A stretch of DNA of 64,000 nt from Rubrivivax sp. (GTDB taxonomy: Bacteria; Pseudomonadota; Gammaproteobacteria; Burkholderiales; Burkholderiaceae_C). This document shows, piece after piece, positions 21,924 through 29,713 of this stretch; within the stretch, counting starts at the first letter, position 1; the number at the start of each line of letters is the position of its first letter. The position numbers were made by a program, and so were the translations under genes. The stretch lies in contig JAIXRN010000074.1 of NCBI GenBank assembly GCA_027485165.1, positions 94,067 through 158,066 of the forward strand. The letters are read 5' to 3'. The notes beneath the pieces are model-generated. The model had not been told where the DNA came from and did not search any database. It saw only the letters and a list, made by a program, of their open reading frames with translations.

Positions 21924-22685
21924 AGCCTGCGTCCAGGTGCAGGCTTTGGCTGCGCTGATCTGCGCCAGCGGCAGCCCCGCCGCTTGCAGACGGGCGCGGG
22001 CCAACCCGGCCAGGTCGGCCAGCCAGCGCGGCGCCCCGTCGGGGCGGGGCCGGTAGACGAAGTACCCGGACAAAGGGCTAGCCGGGTCCGGGGCGGGGCC
22101 GGGTACGACGCCGAAGGCCTGCAGTACATCGGCACCGACTTCGAAGGCCTGCGGCCCGATGGCTGGCCCCAGCCAGGCCAGCTGGTCGCCAGGCGGTACG
22201 CCAGCACCTTGCTGCAGTGCGGTCACCGTGGCTTCCAGCACACCGGCTGCCAGGCCGCGCCAGCCGGCATGGGCAGCGGCCACGGCGCGGCCGTCGCGCG
22301 CGGCCAGCAGCACCGGCAGGCAGTCGGCCACCAGAACCGTGCAGGCCATGCCGGGCGCGTCCGTCCAGGCGGCGTCGGCTTCGGGCAGGTCGCTGCCGGG
22401 TGAAGTCGCGTCCAGGCGCAGCACGCGCTGGCCGTGCACCTGCCGCAGCCAGACCGGCCGCGCGCCCAGGGCGACGGCAAAGCGCTGGCGGTTGACGGCC
22501 ACGTCGGCGGGCTCGTCGCCGCAGGCTCCGCCCAGGTTCAGGCTGGCCCAGGGGCCGCGGCTGACACCGCCATGGCGCGTGCTCATGGCGGCACCCACCA
22601 CGGGCGGCAGCGGCAGAGGCCAGCGCGGCTGCGACAAAGGTAGAGGCTGCGGCACGGGCACGGGCAGAGGCAGGTCGGACTGCAT
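21843..22685 (-). CDS. pgeF: laccase-domain purine nucleoside phosphorylase/polyphenol oxidase family (YfiH)
   Basis: This 280-residue protein has the YfiH fold marks: STRHGGVSRGPWASLNLG, VLVADCLPVLLAA (metal-site Cys), AAHAGWRGLA (metal-site His) and ACTWTQASELFSFRRDG. Members act on purine nucleosides and, in E. coli, help keep peptidoglycan free of misincorporated serine. The first 30 residues are an unusual Pro/Leu-rich stretch, and the conserved fold starts at MSTRHGG. The Met at 22685 avoids overlap with the upstream GST gene (11-bp gap). Confidence 0.9.
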   Translation of the reverse strand: MQSDLPLPVPVPQPLPLSQPRWPLPLPPVVGAAMSTRHGGVSRGPWASLNLGGACGDEPADVAVNRQRFAVALGARPVWLRQVHGQRVLRLDATSPGSDLPEADAAWTDAPGMACTVLVADCLPVLLAARDGRAVAAAHAGWRGLAAGVLEATVTALQQGAGVPPGDQLAWLGPAIGPQAFEVGADVLQAFGVVPGPAPDPASPLSGYFVYRPRPDGAPRWLADLAGLARARLQAAGLPLAQISAAKACTWTQASELFSFRRDGVTGRLAAAIWLRSGGI

Positions 22686-22696
22686 GCTGGCCCGGC

Positions 22697-23398
22697 TTAT
22701 TCGGCGTCTGGGCAGGCCTCGGGGCGCGTGCGCTCGAAGGCCGGCAGCTGCATGCAGCGGTCGAACACCCGCATCACCTGCGGCACATGGTCCAGCCGGC
22801 AATGAAAGCGGCGGGCGTTGAAGATCTGCGGCACCAGGGTGCAGTCTGCCAGGGTGGGCTGGTCGCCGTGGCAGAAGGCCGCCGGCTGCTGGTTCAGCCG
22901 CGCTTCCACCACAGCCAGGCCGGCTTCCACCCAGTGCCGGTACCAGCGGTCCTTGTCGTCGTCGCTCAGCTTCAGGTCGTGCACCAGGTAGCGCAGCACG
23001 CGCAGGTTGTTCAGCGGGTGGATTTCACAGGCGATGTCCAGCGCCAGCGCGCGCACGCGCGCCCGTTCCAGCGCTGTGGCGGGCAGCAGCGGCGGCTGCG
23101 GGTGGGTTTCGTCCAGGTATTCGATGATGGCCAGCGACTGCGTCAGCGACACCGGCCCGTCGCTGAGCAGCGGCACCACCCGGGCGGGGTTCAAGCGCGC
23201 ATAGGCATCGGCCATCTGTTCGCCGCGCGGCAGGTGCACGGGCAGGTAGCTGTAGTCCAGCCCCTTCAGCGCCAGGGCGATGCGCACCCGGTACGAAGCC
23301 GAGGAGCGGAAGTAGCTGAACAGCTGCAGATCGGGCTGGGTGCTGCTGTCGGCGTCGGCGTCGGCACCGGTACCGGTACCCGGCCCGCTGGCGCTCAT
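22697..23398 (-). CDS. maiA: zeta-type glutathione S-transferase (maleylacetoacetate/maleylpyruvate isomerase)
   Basis: This 233-residue thioredoxin-fold GST carries the zeta-class glutathione-site pattern FRSSASYRVRIALALKGLDY, with Ala in place of the usual second Cys. The C-terminal helical domain contains PTLADCTLVPQIFNARRF. Its stop is close to pgeF, and its start overlaps an FAH-family hydrolase gene by 4 bp (ATGA). That pairing is typical of the last steps of tyrosine (maleylacetoacetate) or gentisate (maleylpyruvate) breakdown; the sequence does not settle which. The first 22 residues are a low-complexity Gly/Thr/Ala/Asp stretch. Confidence 0.88.
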   Translation of the reverse strand: MSASGPGTGTGADADADSSTQPDLQLFSYFRSSASYRVRIALALKGLDYSYLPVHLPRGEQMADAYARLNPARVVPLLSDGPVSLTQSLAIIEYLDETHPQPPLLPATALERARVRALALDIACEIHPLNNLRVLRYLVHDLKLSDDDKDRWYRHWVEAGLAVVEARLNQQPAAFCHGDQPTLADCTLVPQIFNARRFHCRLDHVPQVMRVFDRCMQLPAFERTRPEACPDAE

Positions 23399-24087
23399 CG
23401 CACCGCCACGCGCAGTGGCTGCAGGCCCTGCACCTGGGCCAGCAGCAGGTCGCCGCGCAGCACCGCGCCCACACCCGCGGGCGTGCCGGTGTAGATCAGG
23501 TCGCCGGGCTGCAACGTCCAGGCGATGCTGAGCTGTTCAATGGTTTCGTTCACGCTCCAGATCAGGTCCTTCACGTCGCCCTGCTGGCGCTCGGTGCCGT
23601 TCACCGACAGCTGGATGCTGCCCGTCAGCATCTCGCCCGTCTGGGCCAGTGGCGTGATCGGCCCGATCGGCGCCGACTGCTCGAAAGCCTTGCCGATGCA
23701 CCAGGGCCGGCCCTGCTTCTTCATTTCGCCCTGCAGGTCGCGGCGCGTCATGTCCAGGCCCACGGCGTAGCCGAAGATGTGGCTCGCAGCGTCGGCTGCG
23801 CGGATGTGGCTGCCCCCGCGGCCGATGGCCACGACCAGTTCCACTTCATGGTGCAAGTTGCTGGTCAGCGACGGATAGTCGATCTGGCCGGTTTCGCCCG
23901 CTGCCACGGGCACCACCGTGTCGGCCGGCTTCAGAAAGAAGAACGGCGGTTCACGGCCGCTGAAGCCCATCTCGACCGCGTGGTCGGCGTAATTGCGGCC
24001 AACGCAATAAACCCGGTGCACGGGAAAGCTGCCGCCGCTGGTGACGGGCACGGCCGTGACAGCGGGCGGGGCGAAGACGTAGGACAT
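23395..24087 (-). CDS. fumarylacetoacetate hydrolase family protein (fumarylpyruvate/fumarylacetoacetate hydrolase)
   Basis: This 230-residue protein has the FAH fold: CVGRNYADHAVEMG at the start, metal ligands in LHHEVELVVAIG (E-x-E), and Asp in GLDMTRRDLQ. A TGTPAGVG loop follows near the C terminus. Its short single-domain form resembles fumarylpyruvate hydrolase (NagK) more than the two-domain FAH of tyrosine breakdown. It overlaps the GST gene by 4 bp, so isomerase and hydrolase are likely made together. The start at MSYVFAPP is chosen because the upstream frame is not conserved in character. Confidence 0.9.
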   Translation of the reverse strand: MSYVFAPPAVTAVPVTSGGSFPVHRVYCVGRNYADHAVEMGFSGREPPFFFLKPADTVVPVAAGETGQIDYPSLTSNLHHEVELVVAIGRGGSHIRAADAASHIFGYAVGLDMTRRDLQGEMKKQGRPWCIGKAFEQSAPIGPITPLAQTGEMLTGSIQLSVNGTERQQGDVKDLIWSVNETIEQLSIAWTLQPGDLIYTGTPAGVGAVLRGDLLLAQVQGLQPLRVAVR

Positions 24088-24220
24088 GGTGGTGGCAGCG
24101 CGTAGGGGTGGAATGATCGAACGACCGGCTCTGCATGCGGCCTGTTCGGGCATGGCGGCACCGGGGCTTTCATCATGCCATGCAGGCTGCGCCACGCCCT
24201 GAGCCGCTACACTGCCCCGC

Positions 24221-24766
24221 ATGCACCTGCCCCGCCGCATTCAGCACTGCCGGGTCTGCGGCGGCCGCGCTGAATACCGCGTGCCGGCCGACGACAACCG
24301 CGAACGCGCCACCTGTTCGGTGTGCGGCGAGATCCACTACGAAAACCCGCTGAACGTGGTGGGCACCGTGCCGGTGTGGGGCGACCAGGTGCTGCTGTGC
24401 CGGCGCAACATCGAACCGCGCTACGGCCTGTGGACCCTGCCGGCCGGCTTCATGGAACTGGGCGAGACCACGGCCGAAGGCGCTGTGCGCGAGACGGTCG
24501 AAGAAGCCGGCGCGCACATTGAACTGCAGGGCCTGTTCACCGTGCTGAACGTCGTGCGGGCCGGCCAGGTGCACTTGTTCTATCGCGCCCGCATGCTGGA
24601 CACGCATCTGGACCCCGGCCCGGAAACCATCGAAGCCCGGCTCTTCCGCGAACAGGACATCCCTTGGGACGAACTGGCCTTCCGCACGGTGCGCGATACC
24701 CTGCAGCTGTTCTTCGATGACCGGCGCAGCGGCAGCTTCAGCGTGCACGACGGCAACATCGCCTGA
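24221..24766 (+). CDS. Nudix hydrolase with N-terminal zinc ribbon
   Basis: This 181-residue protein has a zinc ribbon (Cys10, Cys13, Cys32, Cys35) followed by a Nudix domain. The Nudix box is complete at 76-98: Gly76, Glu82, Arg90-Glu91, Glu94-Glu95 and Gly97. Nudix enzymes cleave nucleoside diphosphates linked to other groups; the ribbon resembles the NADH pyrophosphatase/ADP-ribose type, but the substrate is not evident. It is monocistronic, divergent from the FAH gene and convergent with lapD. Confidence 0.92.
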   Translation: MHLPRRIQHCRVCGGRAEYRVPADDNRERATCSVCGEIHYENPLNVVGTVPVWGDQVLLCRRNIEPRYGLWTLPAGFMELGETTAEGAVRETVEEAGAHIELQGLFTVLNVVRAGQVHLFYRARMLDTHLDPGPETIEARLFREQDIPWDELAFRTVRDTLQLFFDDRRSGSFSVHDGNIA

Positions 24767-24807
24767 GGCGATCTGCCGCACGGGCGGCAGCAGCCGTCCG
24801 CACCGGC

Positions 24808-26802
24808 TCAGCCAGCCAGGCCGTTCAACCCGCCCCGCCCTTCCGGCAGCCCGGCATTCGGCAGCACACCCAGGCTGACAGCCTGCCCGGTGGCGCCGTC
24901 GAAGCCCAGCTGCCACAGCATGGCCAGGTCTTCCGCGTCGCCGATGCCTTCTGCCAGCGCCTGCAGCCCCAGCCCGTGGACCAGGGCCACCAGGCTGGCG
25001 GCATAGCCGCGCACCGCCTCGTCTGTGGCCACGCCCTGCAGGTGGCGGGCATCGATCTTGACGTAATCGATGCGCGTGGCGTGCCACTGCGTCAGCGCCT
25101 GCGGCGAAGCGCCGGCATGCTCGACCCCCAGCTTGGCGCCCAGCGCACGCCAGCTTTCGGCCGCCAGGCGCAGCGCGCTGCCGTCGGCCGGCTGCGGGCT
25201 TTCGACCCACTCGATCGACAAGGCCTGCGCCGCCGCGGCCGCCTGGCCCAGGCGCTGCGCCACGATGTCGACAAAGCCTGGCTCGGCCAGCGAAGCCTGC
25301 GACACGTGCACAGCGCGCGGCCTGCCGTCGGCCGCGATGGCGGCCAAGGCCAGGTCCAGCGCGGCCAGGTCCACGCGCGGCATCAGCCGGCTGCGCTGGG
25401 CCAGCGCCAGCCAGTCGCGGGCCGGGCGGTAGTCGGCCGCGGATTCGTCGTCGCCCAGGTCGCCATCGCCGCTGGGCGCGCCGAACTGCACCCGCAACGG
25501 GCATTCCATGTGGATCAGGCGGCCCTGCGGGTCGACAACCGGGAACTCAGCCAGGCGCGCGCGCCCCTGCTCCAGCGCACTGGCGATCTGGCTGCGCCAG
25601 GCGCGGGCGCCGGCGGTGTCCTGTGCCCGACGTTCGGCCTCTTCCACCACCGGGGCGTCAGCGACTTCGGCTTCGGCCAGCGCAGCGTCCGCTGCCGCCA
25701 GCGCCGCGCCAGCGCCCTGCCCGCGCAGCCCGTCGACACCGCCCACAGCGTAACGCGCCGACCCTGCCCGTGCCAGTGGTGAAGCGTTCAGCGCCAGCGC
25801 CAGCGCCTGGGCCGTTTCCTGCGCCACACCGGCGGCGGGCAGCAGCAGCGCAAAGTCGCCCCCGTTCAGGCGGCCAGCGGCGGCACCCGCGACACGGTCG
25901 ACATAAGCCAGCAGCACTTCGGCGCTGGCGGCCAGCAGCCGGTCGGTGGCCTCGAAGCCCAGGCGTTCGTTCACGCTGTCCAGCCGCAGCACGCGCACCA
26001 ACAGCAGCGCGCTGCCGGGCGCGGCCGGGTCGGCCAAGCGGTCGGACAGGCGGCTGACGAAATGACGGCGCTGCAGCAGGCCCGTGACGGCGTCGGTCTG
26101 CGCCTGCCGCTGCAGCAGCGCCACCTGGTCGGCCTGGGCGCTGAAGACTTCCTTCAGCCGCTTGACCATGGCGTTCATGCTGCGCGTCAGTTCGCGCAGT
26201 TCGGGCTGCGTGGGTTCGCGTGCCAGGTCGAAATGCCCGGCCTCGATGGCGCGGGCCTGCGCCACGGTGGCGCGCAGGGGCCGCTGCCAGCCCTGCAGCA
26301 GCCAGGCTGTCAGCGCCAACGCCAGCCCGGCCAGCACGGCCAGGAAGGTGGCGGTGCGCACGGCAGCCGCCCAGAGTGCGGCATGCACCCAGCCCGACTG
26401 CGACACCACTTCCAGCATGCCCAGTTCCCGCCAGCCCGCGCTGACGGCTGCGCGCCCGGGCGGTGCGGTAATGGGCCAGGCGGCCACGAACCAGGCTGGC
26501 ACGCTGGGCTCGCGCGCCGCCTGCTGGCGCTGGAACAGCGTGCGGCCCTGGGCATCGCGCAGCTCCAGCTGGCGGTAGTGGCCCAGGTCGAACTGCGCCG
26601 CGGCCACGGTTTCCAGCGCCGCCAGGTCGCCGCGCTGCTGCGACAGCGCCAGCGCCAGCGCCGTGGCGGCGTCCTGGTTGCGCGTTTCCTGTTCCAGCAC
26701 CAGGGCGTCGCGCGCGGCCAGGGTGTGCAGCCACAGGCTGCCCAGCAGGGCCGGCAGCAGCACGGCCGCGATCAGCAGCGCCAGGCGGCGTGTCATCGTC
26801 AT
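24808..26802 (-). CDS. lapD: LapD-like c-di-GMP receptor with degenerate GGDEF and EAL domains
   Basis: This 664-residue inner-membrane protein has a first helix at 5-28, a periplasmic LapD/MoxY-type domain (about 29-145), a second helix (147-170), HAMP (about 170-225), GGDEF (about 232-395) and EAL domains. The GGDEF site reads NGGDF (313-317) and the EAL site reads ECP, so synthesis and hydrolysis are unlikely. This is the pattern of LapD, which binds c-di-GMP and then holds the protease LapG in the periplasm. lapG lies 49 bp upstream on the same strand. The start is MTMTRR; an alternative Met is two codons later. Confidence 0.9.
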   Translation of the reverse strand: MTMTRRLALLIAAVLLPALLGSLWLHTLAARDALVLEQETRNQDAATALALALSQQRGDLAALETVAAAQFDLGHYRQLELRDAQGRTLFQRQQAAREPSVPAWFVAAWPITAPPGRAAVSAGWRELGMLEVVSQSGWVHAALWAAAVRTATFLAVLAGLALALTAWLLQGWQRPLRATVAQARAIEAGHFDLAREPTQPELRELTRSMNAMVKRLKEVFSAQADQVALLQRQAQTDAVTGLLQRRHFVSRLSDRLADPAAPGSALLLVRVLRLDSVNERLGFEATDRLLAASAEVLLAYVDRVAGAAAGRLNGGDFALLLPAAGVAQETAQALALALNASPLARAGSARYAVGGVDGLRGQGAGAALAAADAALAEAEVADAPVVEEAERRAQDTAGARAWRSQIASALEQGRARLAEFPVVDPQGRLIHMECPLRVQFGAPSGDGDLGDDESAADYRPARDWLALAQRSRLMPRVDLAALDLALAAIAADGRPRAVHVSQASLAEPGFVDIVAQRLGQAAAAAQALSIEWVESPQPADGSALRLAAESWRALGAKLGVEHAGASPQALTQWHATRIDYVKIDARHLQGVATDEAVRGYAASLVALVHGLGLQALAEGIGDAEDLAMLWQLGFDGATGQAVSLGVLPNAGLPEGRGGLNGLAG

Positions 26803-26851
26803 GGGGTGGTCTCGAAGAATCGGAGGGCGCACGACCTGCCCATGCGCAGTA

Positions 26852-27511
26852 TCACAGGAAGCCCTCGGCACGGGTACGCGCCCAAACCGTGCGCCAGCGC
26901 GACAAGCGCAACAGGGGATCGCCCGCGGGCGTGCCGGCATGGCCCTGCCACAGGCCTTCGGTGCTGAAGCTGAAAACCGGCGTCAGGTCGGGCCGCTGGT
27001 GGGCGGGCAGCACGTCGGCGCGCAGGTTGTCCAGGATCAGTGGCGCATCGGCGTCGCTGGCTTGATAGGCCAGCACCATGTGCGCCTGTGCCTGCGCACC
27101 GATCTGCGCGCGCACGTAGACGAGCCGCAAGCGCTGCGGGGCCACGCCAGAGGCCAGCAGGCTGGCGTATTTGGCGATCGCGTAGTCCTCGCAATCGCCC
27201 CGCCCCTGGCCCAGGGTTTCCAGCGGGCTGGCCCAGTAGTCTTCCTGCCCCCAGGCCACCAGGTCGGTGGCAAAGGCGATGCGATCGTTGAAAAAACGGT
27301 TCACGGCCTGCAAGCGGGCGAGGTCGTCCATGGCAGCGGCGTCGCGCAACAGGCTTTGCAGCGGCGCCAGCGCTGCCACCGCGGCCGGGCCCAGCCGCCG
27401 TGCCGCCTGCTGCATGGGTTCGTTGTCCCAGGCCGGCAGTGGCAGCACGCCCGCCATCGACAGCGCGAAAGCCAGGCAGGCAGGAGCGAACCGACGACGG
27501 AAAAGGCGCAT
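26852..27511 (-). CDS. lapG: LapG-like periplasmic transglutaminase-type cysteine protease
   Basis: This 219-residue protein has a signal peptide (about 1-27) and the bacterial transglutaminase-like (BTLCP) triad Cys107 in GRGDCEDYA, His144 in AHMVLAY and Asp161 in LILDNL. The Cys-His spacing of 37 equals that described for Pseudomonas LapG. LapG cuts large surface adhesins after a di-alanine site to release biofilm cells unless held by LapD. The start is the Met just before the signal peptide. No adhesin substrate gene (LapA-like) lies in this window. Confidence 0.9.
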   Translation of the reverse strand: MRLFRRRFAPACLAFALSMAGVLPLPAWDNEPMQQAARRLGPAAVAALAPLQSLLRDAAAMDDLARLQAVNRFFNDRIAFATDLVAWGQEDYWASPLETLGQGRGDCEDYAIAKYASLLASGVAPQRLRLVYVRAQIGAQAQAHMVLAYQASDADAPLILDNLRADVLPAHQRPDLTPVFSFSTEGLWQGHAGTPAGDPLLRLSRWRTVWARTRAEGFL

Positions 27512-27736
27512 GGCGGGCCGCAGGGCGGCAACGGGGACGACGGGGCACGGGCAACCGCGGTGGGCGGGAGTGCAAGGCCGGCATTGACAGGAGATCGTCC
27601 TGGCGCCGCCCAACTTGAGGCACAGCGCTGCGTTCGGACATTCGGCCGTGTCAGCCGAACCGGGCGCCAAAGCGTTACCCTAGGGCTTGCCTTACTTGGC
27701 ATGCTTGTAACCAAACCCTGAATCACGGAGCCCCAG

Positions 27737-28045
27737 ATGACATCTCGCCGCAAGTTCATTCAGATTGTTCCCGTCGCCGGCGCCGCCCTGCTGGGCGCCC
27801 GCGTCGCCACTGCCCAGGCGAACCTGGTGAACGAAAAGGACCCCCAGGCCGCTGCACTGGGCTACGTGGCCGACGCCAGCAAGGCCGACAAGGCCAAGTA
27901 CAAGAACTGGGCTGCCGGCCAGCTGTGCAGCAACTGCGCCCTGTACCAGGGCAAGCCTGCCGACGCGAACGGCGGCTGCCCGCTGTTTGCTGGCAAGGTG
28001 GTGGCCGGCAAGGGCTGGTGCAGCGCTTACGCCAAGAAGGGCTGA
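27737..28045 (+). CDS. high-potential iron-sulfur protein (HiPIP)
   Basis: This 102-residue precursor has a Tat-type signal (SRRKFIQIVPVAGAALLG) cleaved near ATA-QA. The mature protein has the four [4Fe-4S] ligands Cys64, Cys67, Cys81 and Cys95 with the usual C-x2-C spacing. HiPIPs are periplasmic one-electron carriers that feed photosynthetic reaction centres or terminal oxidases. GGAG lies 7 bases before the ATG. It is divergent from lapG and is followed by an unusual array of terminators. Confidence 0.96.
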   Translation: MTSRRKFIQIVPVAGAALLGARVATAQANLVNEKDPQAAALGYVADASKADKAKYKNWAAGQLCSNCALYQGKPADANGGCPLFAGKVVAGKGWCSAYAKKG

Positions 28046-28065
28046 ACCGCTTCACGCCGCTAAAA

Positions 28066-28206
28066 GCTCGCCCTGCGCGGGCTTTTTTTTCGGTGCTGCC
28101 CGCCCTGCGCGGGCTTTTTTTCGGCACTGCCCGCCCTGCGCGGGCTTTTTTTCGGCGCTGCCCGCCCTGAGCGGGCTTTTTTCATCGCTGTCTGCCGTGT
28201 ACGGGC
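28066..28206 (+). repeat. tandem array of four intrinsic terminators (31-32 bp period) plus a degenerate fifth copy
   Basis: Copies begin at 28066, 28098, 28129 and 28160. Each is a GCCCGC (first copy GCTCGC) stem paired with GCGGGC across a 5-base loop, followed by a run of six to eight T and a short CGG(C/T)RCT spacer. A decayed copy (GCCGTGTACGGGCATTTC) follows at about 28194. The array lies 20 bases after the HiPIP stop, so it would give very strong termination of that transcript. Identity of spacers as well as stems shows it grew by tandem duplication. Confidence 0.92.
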
Positions 28207-28232
28207 ATTTCTCATGGCGGCGCGATGGACAC

Positions 28233-28257
28233 AAAAAAGCCCGCCAGTGGCGGGCTT
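28233..28257 (-). terminator. intrinsic terminator of the desaturase gene
   Basis: On the minus strand AGCCCGCC-ACT-GGCGGGCT forms an 8-bp stem followed by a T run. It lies 23 bases beyond the desaturase stop. The same stem core occurs in the opposing terminator array. Confidence 0.85.
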
Positions 28258-28279
28258 CATGGCGGGCGCGCAGGCCTTG

Positions 28280-29503
28280 TCAGGCGTGTGCCGCGCGCAG
28301 CTTCAAAGAGAACTCCTGCAGCGCGGCGATGCCGCTGTCTTCGGCCTTGCGGCACCAGGCTTGCAGATCGGCCACCAGCTGTTCGGCCGACACATTCGTG
28401 CGCGTCCACAAGGAACGCAGTTCTTCGCGCATGGCCACCAGCTTGGCCAGCTGCGGGCTTTCGCCCAGCGCCTGCTGCAGGCCAGGCTTCACGCGCTGCG
28501 GGATCTTGTCGTCGTCGCGGTGCAGCCAGGCCTTGGCCAGGCGCAGGTTGCTGAAACGGGTGCTGTTCACGGCGCCCTTGGTCTTCAGGGCATCGATCTC
28601 GGCGTGAACGGCGCGCCGCAGTTCAGTGGCGTACTTGGCCATCACTTCATAGCGATTGGCGATGATGGCTTCCAGCGTCTTGCCATCGGCCAAGGCCTTC
28701 ACCTCGCCCAAGGCCAGCTTCGGCGCAGTCTTGCGGACCTTGGCCAAGCCCAGGATTTCGAAGCTGCGGATGTACAGCCAGCCGATGTCGAATTCAAAGG
28801 GCTTCACCGACAGCTTGGCCGACGTCGGGTAGGTGTGATGGTTGTTGTGCAGCTCTTCGCCACCGATCAGGATGCCCCAGGGGGACAGGTTGGTCGAAGC
28901 GTCTTGCGCTTCGAAGTTGCGGTAGCCCCACCAGTGGCCCAGGCCGTTGATGATGCCGGCCGCCGTGATGGGGATCCACGCCATCTGCACCGCCCAGACC
29001 GCAGCGCCGGCCGAACCAAACAGCAACAGGTTCACGACCAACATCAGGCCCACGCCTTGCCAGCTGAAGCGGGTGTAGAGGTTGCGCTCGACCCAGTCGT
29101 CGGGCGTGTTGTGCCCGTACTTGTTCATGGTCTCGTCGACCTTCGATTCGGCGCGGTAGAGCTCGGCGCCGGTCAGCAGCACGGTCTTGATGCCGCGCGT
29201 CTGCGGGCTGTGCGGGTCGTCGACGGTTTCGCACTTGGCGTGGTGCTTGCGGTGGATGGCCACCCATTCCTTCGTCACCATGCCGGTGGTGAGCCACAGC
29301 CAGAAACGGAAGAAATGCGAAATGACGGGGTGCAGTTCCAGCGAGCGATGCGCTTGCGAGCGGTGCAGATAGATGGTGACAGCCGCAATCGTGATGTGGG
29401 TCAGCCCCAACGCCACCAGCAGTGTCTGCCACCAAGCCATCTGCAGCAGCCCGTGCGCCAGCCATTGCACCAGCGCGTCGTGCGCCATCCACAGCGAATC
29501 CAT
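28280..29503 (-). CDS. acyl-CoA/acyl-lipid delta-9 type fatty acid desaturase
   Basis: This 407-residue membrane di-iron enzyme has the three histidine boxes HRSQAH (47-52), HRKHH (84-88) and HNNHH (219-223) between hydrophobic segments. It inserts a cis double bond using O2 and external electrons. It is longer than many desaturases because of a helical C-terminal tail (about 100 residues) with no recognised domain. AAGGA lies 7 bases before the ATG. The promoter has a TACAAT -10 and an upstream FNR-like palindrome, suggesting oxygen-responsive control. Confidence 0.94.
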   Translation of the reverse strand: MDSLWMAHDALVQWLAHGLLQMAWWQTLLVALGLTHITIAAVTIYLHRSQAHRSLELHPVISHFFRFWLWLTTGMVTKEWVAIHRKHHAKCETVDDPHSPQTRGIKTVLLTGAELYRAESKVDETMNKYGHNTPDDWVERNLYTRFSWQGVGLMLVVNLLLFGSAGAAVWAVQMAWIPITAAGIINGLGHWWGYRNFEAQDASTNLSPWGILIGGEELHNNHHTYPTSAKLSVKPFEFDIGWLYIRSFEILGLAKVRKTAPKLALGEVKALADGKTLEAIIANRYEVMAKYATELRRAVHAEIDALKTKGAVNSTRFSNLRLAKAWLHRDDDKIPQRVKPGLQQALGESPQLAKLVAMREELRSLWTRTNVSAEQLVADLQAWCRKAEDSGIAALQEFSLKLRAAHA

Positions 29504-29535
29504 TGACAGTCCTTGATTCAGAAAACTACCCCCGC

Positions 29536-29541
29536 ATTGTA
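29536..29541 (-). promoter_or_regulatory. candidate -10 element of the desaturase gene
   Basis: TACAAT on the minus strand matches the sigma-70 -10 consensus in five of six bases and predicts a start about 26 bases before the ATG. No recognisable -35 hexamer precedes it, as expected of an activator-dependent promoter. Confidence 0.5.
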
Positions 29542-29593
29542 GGGGCCAGGCCAGGCGGCAGCGTACGGGGTCCCCACAGCCACTGGCAGAACA

Positions 29594-29607
29594 TTGATTT
29601 GACTCAA
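29594..29607 (-). promoter_or_regulatory. FNR/ANR-like binding site upstream of desaturase
   Basis: On the minus strand the site reads TTGAG-TCAA-ATCAA and on the plus strand TTGAT-TTGA-CTCAA, nine of ten matches to TTGAT-N4-ATCAA. Its centre is about 71 bases before the predicted transcription start, a classic class I position for FNR/CRP family activators. Confidence 0.5.
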
Positions 29608-29713
29608 ATCCCGTCTACAGCGGTCATTTGTGGCCAAAGCGCACAAAAACAAGATCAAGGTGCTGTCAAGTCCAGTGCCTGGTGCAGCGCGACGGCAGCA
29701 GGGCCTGGCCTTT

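Noticed and set aside
24808..26802. active diguanylate cyclase/phosphodiesterase
   Set aside because: Both catalytic motifs are degenerate, and the neighbour is LapG, so a receptor role fits better.
28066..28206. CRISPR-like regular repeats
   Set aside because: The period is too short, spacers are not unique, and each unit is a terminator hairpin; no cas genes are present.
28052..28260. short minus-strand frames rich in KSPRRAG-type repeats
   Set aside because: They are translations of the terminator array, not proteins.
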